Shown here piece by piece: positions 8,526 through 17,400 of a DNA stretch of 64,000 bases. The notes under the pieces are model-generated. The model saw only the letters and a list, made by a program, of their open reading frames with translations, was not told the DNA's origin and made no database searches. The position numbers were made by a program, and so were the translations under genes. The stretch's first letter is position 1, and each line of letters starts with the position of its first letter. Origin of the DNA: Microbispora rosea (GTDB taxonomy: Bacteria > Actinomycetota > Actinomycetes > Streptosporangiales > Streptosporangiaceae); NCBI RefSeq assembly GCF_900156315.1, contig NZ_FTNI01000002.1, positions 248,001 through 312,000 on the forward strand, in the 5' to 3' direction.

Positions 8526-9317
8526 GTGGCGCTGATCGTGCTCGCCGCCGACAAGGGGGCGCCCGGCGTGACCACCGCGGCGACCGCCCTCGGCGCCGTG
8601 TGGCCCCGGCCGGTGCTGCTGGCCGAGTGCGATCCCTCCGGCGGCGACCTCGCCTACCGCCTGCCGGGCGACGACGGGAGCGTGCTGAACCCCGGGCGCG
8701 GCCTGCTCAGCCTCGGCGCGGTCGCGCGGCGCGGGCTTCACGCCGAGCTGATCTACGAGCACACGCAGCGGCTCGTCGGCGGTCTCGACGTGCTGGGCGG
8801 CCTGACCAACGGCGAGCAGGCGGCCGGCCTCACCTGGCTGTGGGGCCCGCTCGGCCGGGCGTTCGCCGCCCTGCCGCAGGCCGACGTGCTCGCCGACTGC
8901 GGCAGGCTCGGGCTGCACCCTCAGATCGGCGACCTGGTGGCCGAGGCCGACCAGGTGGTGCTGTTCACCAGGGCCAGCCTGGACCACGTCGCCCACCTGC
9001 GCGAACGGCTGTCGCTGATCGGGCGGAAGGTCGGGGTCGTGGTCATCGCCGACCCCCGGTCGTACCGGTCGTCGCTTGAGGAGATCCGGCGCATCGTCTC
9101 CGGCTGGGACGTCGCCTTCGTCGGCGGTCTCGCCTACGACCCGAAGGGCGCGGAACTGCTGCGCGGCCAGTGGGGCGGGCGGCTCGACCGCAGCCTCCTC
9201 ATCCGTACGGCCAGGGAGCTGGCCACCCGCCTGGCCGCACAGCTGGCCGCGGGCGGCGAGACGGCCGCGCCGCCCGCCGCCGGGCGGGCGAAGCGGCAGC
9301 CGGAGGTGCGGTCGTGA
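8526..9317 (+). CDS. CpaE/TadZ-like P-loop ATPase, degenerate
   Basis: 263-residue MinD/ParA-fold protein, equivalent by position to CpaE/TadZ, which localises pilus assembly. The deviant Walker A is present as DKGAPGVTTAA: the first Lys is kept but the second, phosphate-binding Lys is Val. The switch region reads AECDPSGGDLAYRL, and ADVLADCGRLG stands for Walker B. ATP hydrolysis may therefore be weak or absent. GTG start at 8526, one base after the previous stop; the next gene overlaps by 4 bp (GTGA). Confidence 0.78.
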   Translation: MALIVLAADKGAPGVTTAATALGAVWPRPVLLAECDPSGGDLAYRLPGDDGSVLNPGRGLLSLGAVARRGLHAELIYEHTQRLVGGLDVLGGLTNGEQAAGLTWLWGPLGRAFAALPQADVLADCGRLGLHPQIGDLVAEADQVVLFTRASLDHVAHLRERLSLIGRKVGVVVIADPRSYRSSLEEIRRIVSGWDVAFVGGLAYDPKGAELLRGQWGGRLDRSLLIRTARELATRLAAQLAAGGETAAPPAAGRAKRQPEVRS

Positions 9318-10633
9318 ACTCCCAGCGGCGGCCGATCGACCACGGCCTGGTGAAGCGGTTCCGGCAGGAGGTCGGCGACCGGCTGGCGCACCAGCGGCGG
9401 ATCGACCAGGCGAGCGGCGTGCCGCCGATGTCGGGGGAGGACGAGCGGCAGTTCGCCCGGGCGCTGATCGCGCAGGTGCTGGAGGAGCACGCGCGCAGTG
9501 AGATCGGCGTCGGCCGCACCCCGCCCACGGCCGAGGAGGAGGAGGCGCTGGCGGCGGGCATCCACGCCGCGCTGTTCGGCGTCGGCCGCCTCCAGCCGCT
9601 GCTCGACGACCCCGAGGTCGAGAACATCGACATCAACGGCTGCGACCGGGTCTTCGTCGGCTACGCCGACGGGCAGGAGCTCATGCACGACCCCGTCGCA
9701 GACTCCGACGAGGAGCTCATCGAGCTGATCCAGATCCTGGCGGCGTACTCCGGCCTGTCGTCGCGGCCGTTCGACACCGCCAACCCGCAGCTCGACCTGC
9801 GCCTGCCGGACGGCTCCCGGCTGTCGGCCGTCATGGACGTCACCGTGCGGCCGGCGCTGTCGATCCGCCGCGCCCGCCTCGGCAAGGTGTTCCTCAGCGA
9901 CCTCGTCGGGAACGGCACGCTCACCCCCGAGCTGGGCCGCTTCCTCACCGCCGCCGTGGCCGCGCGGAAGAACATCATGATCGCGGGATCGACGAACGCG
10001 GGGAAGACCACGCTGCTGCGGGCGCTGGCCAACGAGATCCCGCCGCACGAGCGGTTGATCACGGTGGAGCGGGCGCTGGAGCTCGGGCTGGACCAGTTCC
10101 CCGAGCTGCACCCCAACGCGGTGGCATTCGAGCACCGCCTGCCCAACGCCGAGGGGCAGGGCGAGATCACGATGGCCGAGCTGGTGCGGCGGTCGCTGCG
10201 GATGAACCCCTCGCGGGTGATCGTCGGCGAGGTGCTGGGCGACGAGATCGTCACGATGCTCAACGCGATGACCCAGGGCAACGACGGGTCGCTGTCGACG
10301 ATCCACGCCAACTCCAGCATGGAGGTGTTCAACCGCATCGCGACCTACGCGCTGCAGGCCGTGGAGCGGCTGCCGATCGAGGCCACCCACATGCTCATCG
10401 CCGGGGCCATCGACTTCGTGGTGTTCATCGAGAAGCGCAACGACTACCACCGGGGAGGCACCCTGCGGCGCTACGTGTCCAGCGTGCGGGAGGTCACCGG
10501 CTGCGACGGGCGCGTGCTGTCCTCGGAGGTGTTCGCCATGGCGGGCGACTACCTGGTGCCGCACGCCCCGATCTCCTGCGCGGACGAGCTGGCCGCCCAC
10601 GGGTACGACCCGGCGCGGGGAGCGTGGCGATGA
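9314..10633 (+). CDS. tadA: Tad pilus assembly ATPase TadA/CpaF
   Basis: 439-residue secretion ATPase of the TadA/CpaF/VirB11 family that powers pilin polymerisation at the cytoplasmic face. After an N-terminal helical domain come the linker motif FDTANPQLDLRLPDGSRLSA, Walker A GSTNAGKTT (Lys near residue 231), the Asp box, Walker B region SRVIVGEVLGDE and the His box GSLSTIHANS. The start GTG at 9314 overlaps the previous stop (GTGA); the open frame extends further upstream only as a shadow. All catalytic motifs look intact. Confidence 0.95.
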   Translation: MNSQRRPIDHGLVKRFRQEVGDRLAHQRRIDQASGVPPMSGEDERQFARALIAQVLEEHARSEIGVGRTPPTAEEEEALAAGIHAALFGVGRLQPLLDDPEVENIDINGCDRVFVGYADGQELMHDPVADSDEELIELIQILAAYSGLSSRPFDTANPQLDLRLPDGSRLSAVMDVTVRPALSIRRARLGKVFLSDLVGNGTLTPELGRFLTAAVAARKNIMIAGSTNAGKTTLLRALANEIPPHERLITVERALELGLDQFPELHPNAVAFEHRLPNAEGQGEITMAELVRRSLRMNPSRVIVGEVLGDEIVTMLNAMTQGNDGSLSTIHANSSMEVFNRIATYALQAVERLPIEATHMLIAGAIDFVVFIEKRNDYHRGGTLRRYVSSVREVTGCDGRVLSSEVFAMAGDYLVPHAPISCADELAAHGYDPARGAWR

Positions 10634-11562
10634 GCGGCCTGCTGCCGGCGCTGCCCCCCGGCGTCCTCGACCCCCTGGTGCTGCTGGCCGGGGCCGCGGC
10701 GGGCGGCGGGCTCTTCCTGCTCGCCCTGGCCGTGTACGGCCTGCGCCCCCGACCGGCCACGCCCGACGGCCGGGCCGAGCGGATGCGTCTGCTGCGCACC
10801 CTGTCCACGCGGTCGGCGATCGCGGCGGTGACGGGTGTCGTGGTGCTCGTGGTGACCGGCTGGCCGGTCATCGCGGCGGGAGCCGTGCTGCTGGTCCTCG
10901 CCTGGCGGGGCTTCACCGGCGGCGCGGCGGAGGAGCGGGCCGCCATGCGGCGTCTGGAGGGCCTGGCGGCGTGGACGGAGTCGCTGCGCGACACGATCGC
11001 GGGCGCGGCCGGCCTCGAACAGGCCATCCCCTCCTCGATCCGGGCCGCGGCCCCCATGCTGCAGCCGCACCTGCGGGCCCTGGTCGACCGGCTCCACACG
11101 CGGATGCCGCTCGCCGACGCGTTGCGGATGTTCGCCGACGAGCTGGACGACCCCTCGGCCGACCTCGTCGTGGCGGCGCTGATCCTCAACTCGCGGCTAC
11201 GCGGGCCGGGCCTGCGCGACGTGCTGTCGGCCCTGGCGGTCTCGGCACGCGAGGAGCTGGACATGCGCCGGCGCGTGGAGGCCGAGCGCAGGTCCACGCG
11301 CAAGAGCGTGCAGATCGTGGTCGGCACCGCGCTCGCCTTCGCCGCCGCGCTGGTCGTCTTCAACCGCTCCTACGTGGAGGAGTACAACTCCGTGCTGGGC
11401 CAGGCCGTGCTCGTCGTGGTGGCGGGCCTGTTCGGCGCGGGGTTCGCCTGGATGCGGCGGCTCGCCCGCTTCGACAAGCCGGCCAGGATCCTCGCCCCCT
11501 ACCACCGCCCGCGGTCCGCGGTGGCCGCGCAGGCGCAGCCGCCGGCGGAGGTGATCAGGTGA
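10630..11562 (+). CDS. tadB: Tad inner-membrane platform protein TadB
   Basis: 310-residue protein of the type II secretion F (GspF) superfamily. Two membrane helices lie near the N-terminus (about residues 13-35 and 55-90), then a cytoplasmic T2SSF domain including TESLRDTIAGAAGLEQAIP, and two C-terminal helices (about 225-275). It pairs with TadC to form the platform on which TadA acts. The ATG at 10630 overlaps the tadA stop (ATGA); a GTG two codons earlier is an alternative. Confidence 0.9.
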   Translation: MSGLLPALPPGVLDPLVLLAGAAAGGGLFLLALAVYGLRPRPATPDGRAERMRLLRTLSTRSAIAAVTGVVVLVVTGWPVIAAGAVLLVLAWRGFTGGAAEERAAMRRLEGLAAWTESLRDTIAGAAGLEQAIPSSIRAAAPMLQPHLRALVDRLHTRMPLADALRMFADELDDPSADLVVAALILNSRLRGPGLRDVLSALAVSAREELDMRRRVEAERRSTRKSVQIVVGTALAFAAALVVFNRSYVEEYNSVLGQAVLVVVAGLFGAGFAWMRRLARFDKPARILAPYHRPRSAVAAQAQPPAEVIR

Positions 11563-12623
11563 TCGCGACGGTGCTCTGCGGAGCCGTGCTCGGTCTCGGG
11601 CTCTTCCTGCTGGTGCGGGCGCTGTTCCCGCCCCGGCCCGGCCTGACCGCCCGGCTCGCCGCGCTCGACCAGGCCCGCGACGGCAAGGGCGTGCCGCGGG
11701 CGCCGCTGATCGCGCCCGAGGAGGAGGTCAGCGAGTTTCGCCGCATGCTCGGCCTGCGGCTGGCCCGGTTCTACGCGGCGCGGGGGTGGGAGGCGCGGTC
11801 GGTCAAGGCCGATCTCGCGCTGCTCGGCAAGTCGTTCGAGGGGTTCCTCGCGACCAAGCTGCTGCTCGGGGTCTCGGGCCTGCTGGCGTTCCCGCTCCTC
11901 GTCGGCTGGCTCGCGCTGATGGGATGGGGCGTCTCGGTGCAGGTGCCGCTCTGGTCGGCGCTCGTCGTCTGCGTGATCTTCTTCCTGCTGCCCGACGCGC
12001 AGATCAGGCGGGACGCCGCCGTACGGCGCAGGGACTTCCGGCACGCCGTGGGCGCCTTCCTCGACCTCGTGTCGATGAACCTCGCGGGCGGCAGGGGCGT
12101 GCCCGAGGCGCTGATGATGGCGGTGGCGGTGGGCAGCCCTGTCACCACGCCCGGGGCGCTGAACGGCACACTGGGCGGGGCTGTTCACGGCACCGTGAAC
12201 AGCCCCGTGAACGGCGCGGCGAGCAGTGCCCTGAACGGCGCCGCGTCCGCTGCCGCGACGGCGAACGGCGCGGGTCCCGCTCCCGGCTCCAACTGGGCGA
12301 TGGAACGCATCCGCGAGGCGCTCGCCAACGCCCGGATCGTCGGCATCACCCCCTGGCAGGCCCTCGGCCAGCTCGGCGACGAGATCAACGTGGACGAGCT
12401 GCGGGACCTGTCGGCCGCGCTCGGGCTCGTGGCCGACGACGGCGCCAAGGTCCGCGCCTCCCTCACGGCCCGTGCCGCCACCCTCCGCCGCCGCGAACTC
12501 GCGGAGGTCGAGGGCAAGGCGGGTGAGCGGTCCCAGTCGATGCTCGTCGCCCAGCTCCTGCTGTGCGCGGGCTTCGTCATCTTTCTCAGTTTTCCCGCAG
12601 CCATGAAGATGTTGGGGGCCTGA
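11559..12623 (+). CDS. tadC: Tad inner-membrane platform protein TadC
   Basis: 354-residue T2SSF-superfamily partner of TadB. There is an N-terminal membrane helix, a pair of helices in the middle (FLATKLLLGVSGLLAFPLLV and following), the T2SSF domain with FLDLVSMNLAGGRGVPEAL, and a C-terminal helix. The odd part is an insert of about 50 residues (roughly 193-246) rich in Asn-Gly-Ala repeats that splits the T2SSF domain; it is encoded by reiterated DNA holding a 15-bp perfect hairpin. GTG start at 11559 in GTGA overlap with tadB. Confidence 0.88.
   Translation: MIATVLCGAVLGLGLFLLVRALFPPRPGLTARLAALDQARDGKGVPRAPLIAPEEEVSEFRRMLGLRLARFYAARGWEARSVKADLALLGKSFEGFLATKLLLGVSGLLAFPLLVGWLALMGWGVSVQVPLWSALVVCVIFFLLPDAQIRRDAAVRRRDFRHAVGAFLDLVSMNLAGGRGVPEALMMAVAVGSPVTTPGALNGTLGGAVHGTVNSPVNGAASSALNGAASAAATANGAGPAPGSNWAMERIREALANARIVGITPWQALGQLGDEINVDELRDLSAALGLVADDGAKVRASLTARAATLRRRELAEVEGKAGERSQSMLVAQLLLCAGFVIFLSFPAAMKMLGA
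12176..12207. repeat. perfect 15-bp inverted repeat inside tadC
   Basis: Positions 12176-12190 pair perfectly with 12193-12207 around a 2-nt centre (CA); the arms begin CGGGGCTGTTCACGG. In mRNA this is a very stable hairpin in the middle of a coding region, within the Asn-Gly-Ala insert of TadC. Confidence 0.9.
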
Positions 12624-12862
12624 TGCTCTGGTTCCACTACTTGATCGCCGTGCTCCACGTACGGCTGGACCGTGCGAGGAACGCCCCGTCCCGGGGGGCC
12701 TCCGCGGTCGAATGGGTGATCATCACCGCCATCATCGCCGGAGTCGCGCTCGGCCTGGCCACGCTGATCAAGCAGTTGGTCGAGCAGAAGCAGTCGGACA
12801 TCCAGAACAGCTTCAGCGGGGGCGGCGCGGGCGGCGGCGCCGGCGGAGGTAGCGGGGAGTGA
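12623..12862 (+). CDS. Flp-like type IVb pilin
   Basis: 79-residue small protein with a short basic N-terminus, then GASAVEWVIITAIIAGVALG. A Gly is followed by a hydrophobic helix with Glu at +5, which is the type IV prepilin signature of Flp pilins. The tail is Gly-rich (GGGAGGGAGGGSGE). It is the probable major subunit of the pilus. No prepilin peptidase (TadV/CpaA) gene is in the window. The ATG overlaps the tadC stop as TGATG. Cleavage after the Gly is predicted from the family rule. Confidence 0.8.
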   Translation: MLWFHYLIAVLHVRLDRARNAPSRGASAVEWVIITAIIAGVALGLATLIKQLVEQKQSDIQNSFSGGGAGGGAGGGSGE

Positions 12863-13461
12863 CCGTGCAGGGCGTGACCGGCCCTCGCGCATCGGCCGCC
12901 ACGCGCCGCGAGCGTGGAGGGCAGGTCGAGCGCGGCGAGCAAGGCGGGCAGGTCGAGCGCGGCGAGCAAGGCGGGCAGGTCGAGCGCGGCGAGCAGAGTG
13001 AGCAGGTCGAGCGCCGCGAGCGGGCTCGGTGGATCGAGCGACGCGGGCGGGGCGGGCGTGGCGAGCGGGGCGCCACGGTGATCGAGCTCGCCATGCTCAT
13101 GCCGATCGTGCTCGCCGTCGTGCTGCTGATCGTCCAGGTCACGCTCTGGTTCCACGGCCGCCAGGTCGCCGACGCCGCCGCTCGGGAGGGCGCGCGGATC
13201 GCCCGTGCGGGTGGCTCCGACGGCTGGCAGGAGTCGGCCGAGGGCAAGGCACGGCAGATCGTGCAGGCGATTGGGCCGCAGTTGCTGAAGAACGCCCAGG
13301 CGCAGGCGTGGGAGCAGGGCGACCAGCGCGGCGTCGAGGTGACCGGCAGCGCCGTCCAGGTGGTGCCGCTGCTGCCCGCGATGACCTTCACGATCACGTC
13401 ACGCTTCGGCGGGCCCATCGAGTGCTTCCGCCCCGACGACGGCTCGGACGGCTGCGAATGA
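12859..13461 (+). CDS. TadE-like pseudopilin with repeat-encoded N-terminus
   Basis: 200 residues. The TadE-like region starts at about residue 70 (GERGATVIELAMLMPIVLAV), a pilin-type segment with Glu at +5, followed by one membrane helix and an extracellular domain with two cysteines near the end. The first about 60 residues consist of four copies of a 9-residue unit close to GGQVERGEQ, encoded by 27-nt tandem repeats. That is unusual for TadE and makes a long charged cytoplasmic arm. An internal start close to the TadE part is possible, but the GTG at 12859 overlaps the previous stop as GTGA, as elsewhere in the operon. Confidence 0.8.
   Translation: MTVQGVTGPRASAATRRERGGQVERGEQGGQVERGEQGGQVERGEQSEQVERRERARWIERRGRGGRGERGATVIELAMLMPIVLAVVLLIVQVTLWFHGRQVADAAAREGARIARAGGSDGWQESAEGKARQIVQAIGPQLLKNAQAQAWEQGDQRGVEVTGSAVQVVPLLPAMTFTITSRFGGPIECFRPDDGSDGCE
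12922..13029. repeat. 27-nt coding tandem repeat, four copies
   Basis: Units begin at 12922, 12949, 12976 and 13003 with exactly 27-nt spacing; each starts CAGGTCGAGCGC. The first three are nearly identical and the fourth has drifted. The unit is a multiple of three, so copy-number change keeps the frame. Confidence 0.92.
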
Positions 13462-13847
13462 CCCGGCCGGAGCGCGGCTCGATGACGGCCGAGACGGTGA
13501 TGCTGGCCCCGCTGTTCCTGCTCTTCCTGCTGTTCCTCGTCGGCGCGGGCCGGATCGTGGAGGCCCAGGGCGAGGTCAACGGGGCCGCGCGGGACGCCGC
13601 TCGTGCCGCCTCCGTGCAGCGGACCGAGTCGGAGGCCGAGTCGGCCGCAAAGGAGGCCGCCCAGGCCGCGCTCTCCGGAGACTGCTCGCCCCAGGTGGAC
13701 ATGTCGGGCAGCGATTGGACGATGGACGGCTCCGTCCGGGTGACCGTGACCTGCGAGCTGAACCTCGACTTCCTCGGGTTCGGCGCCGCCAAGCAGATGT
13801 CGGGCACCTCGGTCGTGCCGCTCGAACGGTATCGGAGGGTGCAGTGA
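13458..13847 (+). CDS. TadE-like minor pilin
   Basis: 129 residues. The N-terminal GSMTAETVMLAPLFLLFLLF has the Gly / Glu+5 prepilin pattern and one membrane helix, followed by a small extracellular domain with two cysteines (SGDCSPQ and VTCELN) that may form a disulfide. It has no cytoplasmic extension, unlike the preceding paralogue. ATGA overlap with that gene at 13458. Role: minor subunit or initiator of the Tad pilus, by family. Confidence 0.82.
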   Translation: MTRPERGSMTAETVMLAPLFLLFLLFLVGAGRIVEAQGEVNGAARDAARAASVQRTESEAESAAKEAAQAALSGDCSPQVDMSGSDWTMDGSVRVTVTCELNLDFLGFGAAKQMSGTSVVPLERYRRVQ

Positions 13848-14461
13848 CCCCGCCGCGTCCGTGTCGCGGATGGTGTGGTTCGCGCATCCGCCACCGCCGG
13901 ACCGCTCCGCGCCTCGCCCCAGGCCCCGCCCCAGGCCTCGCTCCATGCCTCACCCCAGGCCCCGCTCCGCGCCTCGCCCTGGGACCGTCGACCGCGCCGC
14001 GCGCCCTCACGAGGGCGCCGTCCCCCGCCGGAGACGGGCGGGTGCGGGAGCGGGGCTCCATGTCGGTGTTCGTGGTCCTCTTCTCCGGGGTGGTGTTCCT
14101 GCTGGCCGGACTGCTGGTGGACGGCGGGGCCGCCATGAACGCCCGCCTCAAGGCCGCAGACATCGCCGAGCAGGCCGCCCGCGCCGCCGCCGACCAGATC
14201 GACGTCGAGACCCTGCGGGCCACCGGCCAGGTGCGGCTGCTCGCCGACGAGGGCGCGGTGTGCGGCGAGGCCGAGAAGATCACGGCGGCTCAGGGGGCCG
14301 ACGGCGTGCGCATGACCGAGTGCACCGTGGGCGGCGGCCAGGCGGACGTGACGGTGGCGGTGTCGGTTCACTGGGACGCCTTCTTCCTGTCCGCGCTGGG
14401 CTTCGCCGGCTCCGACATGGAGGCCGAGGCCACGGCCGCTCCCGATGCGGGGGAGGCGTGA
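13844..14461 (+). CDS. TadG-like pilus-associated protein
   Basis: 205 residues from the GTG at 13844 (GTGA overlap). The conserved part begins at about residue 70 with RERGSMSVFVVLFSGVVFLL, a Tad-like membrane segment, and continues DGGAAMNARLKAADIAEQAA, the pattern seen in Tad/TadG N-termini. Before it lies a proline-rich arm built from a 12-nt repeat (units such as LAPG and PAPG) that may be partly untranslated; the ATG at 14060, directly before MSVFVV, is an alternative start. The protein is much shorter than proteobacterial TadG and lacks a von Willebrand A domain. Confidence 0.72.
   Translation: MTPPRPCRGWCGSRIRHRRTAPRLAPGPAPGLAPCLTPGPAPRLALGPSTAPRALTRAPSPAGDGRVRERGSMSVFVVLFSGVVFLLAGLLVDGGAAMNARLKAADIAEQAARAAADQIDVETLRATGQVRLLADEGAVCGEAEKITAAQGADGVRMTECTVGGGQADVTVAVSVHWDAFFLSALGFAGSDMEAEATAAPDAGEA
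13912..13983. repeat. 12-nt tandem repeat, six units
   Basis: Six contiguous 12-nt units (first CCTCGCCCCAGG, second CCCCGCCCCAGG) with a few substitutions, in frame with the N-terminal arm of the TadG-like gene and encoding LAPG/PAPG-type tetrapeptides. Confidence 0.85.
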
Positions 14462-17400
14462 CGGGGACCCGGCCGCCGGGCGGCCGGCGGGAGGAGTTCG
14501 ACCGCGAGAGCCGGCGGGGACCGCGACCGCGCCCCGAGGGCATGCCGTCGGTGCTGGGGCCGCAGCGGGCGCCCGAGCACTGGCACGACGACCGGCACCG
14601 GCCCGTGCGGCTGCGGTCCCGGCGTACGGCCGGGGACGTCCTCGCGGGCCTCGGGGCGCTGGTCGCGCTGGTGGGCCTGGTGGGCGGCGTGCCGTACGCG
14701 CTGCTCCGGCTGGCCGGTCCGCCGATCACCGGTGACCTGCTGAACGCGGACCTGTTCACGAGCCAGGTCGGACCCGAGACGATCACCGCGATCCTGATCC
14801 TCCTGGTGTGGCTGGCCTGGCTGCAGCTGTTCCTGTGCGTGGTCGTCGAGGTCTACGCGGCGCTGCGGCGGGTCGGCATGCCGGCCCGGGTGCCGCTGTC
14901 GGGCGGCACCCAGGCGCTCGCGAACCGCTTGGTCTCCGCCGTGCTGCTGCTGTTCACCGCGGCCGCCGTGGCGGTGCCCATCGCCCGTGCGGGCGCCCCC
15001 GCCGCGATCAGGCCCCAGGTCGCGGCGCTGTCGGCGCCGGTGCCGCAGGCCGAGGTGGAGCGACCGGCCCTGCACGCCAGGGAGGTCAAGAAGGTCTACG
15101 TGGTGCAGCCTCCGCACGGGCGCCATCACGAGAGCCTGTGGGAGATCGCGGAGAAGTGCCTGGGCGACGGGCGCCGCTATCCGGAGATCTACCGGCTCAA
15201 CCAGCACAAGGAGCAGCCCGACGGCAGCCGGCTGCACATGGCCGACCTCATCCGTCCCGGCTGGGTGCTCGACATGCCGGACGACGCCAGGAACGTCCAC
15301 GTCGTGCCGGTGGACGAGGACCGGCCGGAGACTCTGAAGGAGCACCGCCACGCGCCCGCCGAACTCGACGGCGACACCCGGTACGCCGGGGGAGACGCGA
15401 CCGGCGGCGACGTCCACACCGACCGGCACACGACAGAAGACCGGCGCACGACGGAGGACCGGCGTGCGACGCCCGACCCGCGCCCCACCGCCGGTTCGCA
15501 CACCGGGTCCGGCGCCGAAGGCACGACGGGAACCGAGGGGGACACCACACGGCCCGACGGTAGCGGCGACCAGAGGCCGGGCGAGGCCGGGCGGTCCGGC
15601 GACACCGGCCAGGAGCGGGGCAGGGTGACGCCCGAGCCGGGCAAGCCGGGGATCGTGCTGCCGCCGCCCGCGATGCCGCAGGACACCCCGTCGAAGCCGG
15701 GGGGCCGCACGGGCGAGGTGAAGGACACGCCCGCCACCGCGCGCACGACGCCCTCCCCGCGCCCGGTCATTATCACCACCACCGTCCAGCCCGCGATCGC
15801 GCCCGCCGAGGCGGGCCACCACACCGCCGACGAGCGGCAGGGCGGCCCGGTCCTCGCCGACTACCTGGCGGCCTCGTCGCTGGCGGCGGCCGGGCTGCTG
15901 GCCATGCTCGGCCGCAGGCGGCGGGAGCAGCTGTGGCGCCGGGCCTTCGGACGGCGCATCGCGCGGCCACGCGGCGACGCCGCCGAGGCCGAGGTCGCCA
16001 TCCGCCTCGGCGCCGACGCCCCCGGCAGTCGCATGCTCGACATCGGCCTGCGCCTGCTCGGCCGCCTGCTGGCCGACGCCGACCGGCGCCCGCCGACGAT
16101 CTACGCCGTCCACCTGTCCAACCGGGGCCTCGACCTGTGGATCCACCCGGCCGAACAGGACGCGCCGGAGCCGTGGGAGACCTGCGACGACGGGCAGGTG
16201 TGGCGCCTTCCGGCCCACGAGGGACGCCGCATCGACGAGCAGGTGCTGGCCGGGGTGCCCGCTCCCTACCCCGGGCTGGTCTCGATCGGCACCGGGCAGG
16301 GCGGCCGGGTCCTGGTCGACCTGGAGGCCGCCCACGGCGTGATCGCGATCACCGGGGCGCACACCGTCGCCGCGCTGTCGGCGCTCGCCGTCGAACTGGC
16401 CACCAACCGGTGGTCCGACCGGATGCGCATCACGCTCGTCGGCTTCGGCGAGGAACTGACCCTGCTCGCGCCCGAGAGGATCAGCACGGCGGGCAGCCTG
16501 GCCGAGGTGCTGCCGGAGTTCGAGGAGCGCGCCCGCCACGACGGCGACGTGCTGACCGGCCGGGTCCACAGCCGCGTGGCCGACCCCGCGTACACCCCGC
16601 ACTACCTCCTGTCGGCCATCCGCCCCGACGAGGACGAGGCGCGCCGCCTGGCACTGCTCGGCAAGGGCACCCGTACGGCGAGCGGCTTCGTGATCGCGGG
16701 CGAGGTGCCGCACGCCACCTGGACGTGGGAGGTCACCGACGACGGCCGGGCCCGGGTGGACGCCCTCGGCCTGGACATCGAGGCCCACCTGCTGCCGCGC
16801 CGGCACTACGACGCCGTGATCGGCCTGTTCCGCACGGCCCGGCAGCAGGAGGGCGAGCCGCTCACCCCCGTGGTGGAACGGCTGAGCGAGGAGCCGCCCT
16901 CCATCGAGGTGCGCATTCTGGGCCCGATCGAGATCAGCCCGGTGAACCCGCTCGAAGAGGGCCGGGCGGCGCTCGCCCACGAGCTCGTCGTCTACCTGGC
17001 CACCCATCCGGACGGCGTGCACCCGGCCGTGCTGACCGGCGTGCTGTGGCCGCGCGGCGTGCAGCTCGCGGTGCGCGACGCCACGATCGCCAGGGTCGCC
17101 GAGTGGCTCGGGCGCGACTCCGAGGGACGCCCCCACCTGTTTCTCGACCGGTCCGGGCGCCTGCGGCTCGGGCCGGAGATCCGTACGGACTGGCGGCTGT
17201 TCCAGGACCTCGTGCGGCAGGCCGGCGAATGGGCCGACACCGCCGGTCCCACCGGCGGCAAATCCGGCGGCAGGTCCGGCGACATGGAGACCGACCTGCT
17301 GGAGCGCGCGCTGGCGCTGGTGCGCGGCCCGATGCTGAACGGCAGGCCGCCCGACCGGTACGCCTGGCTGGCGGCCGACCCCCTGGAGTACGACGTGACG

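Noticed and set aside
12922-13029. Regular repeats that could suggest a CRISPR array
   Set aside because: Units are contiguous with no spacers and are in frame within a coding sequence; no cas genes nearby.
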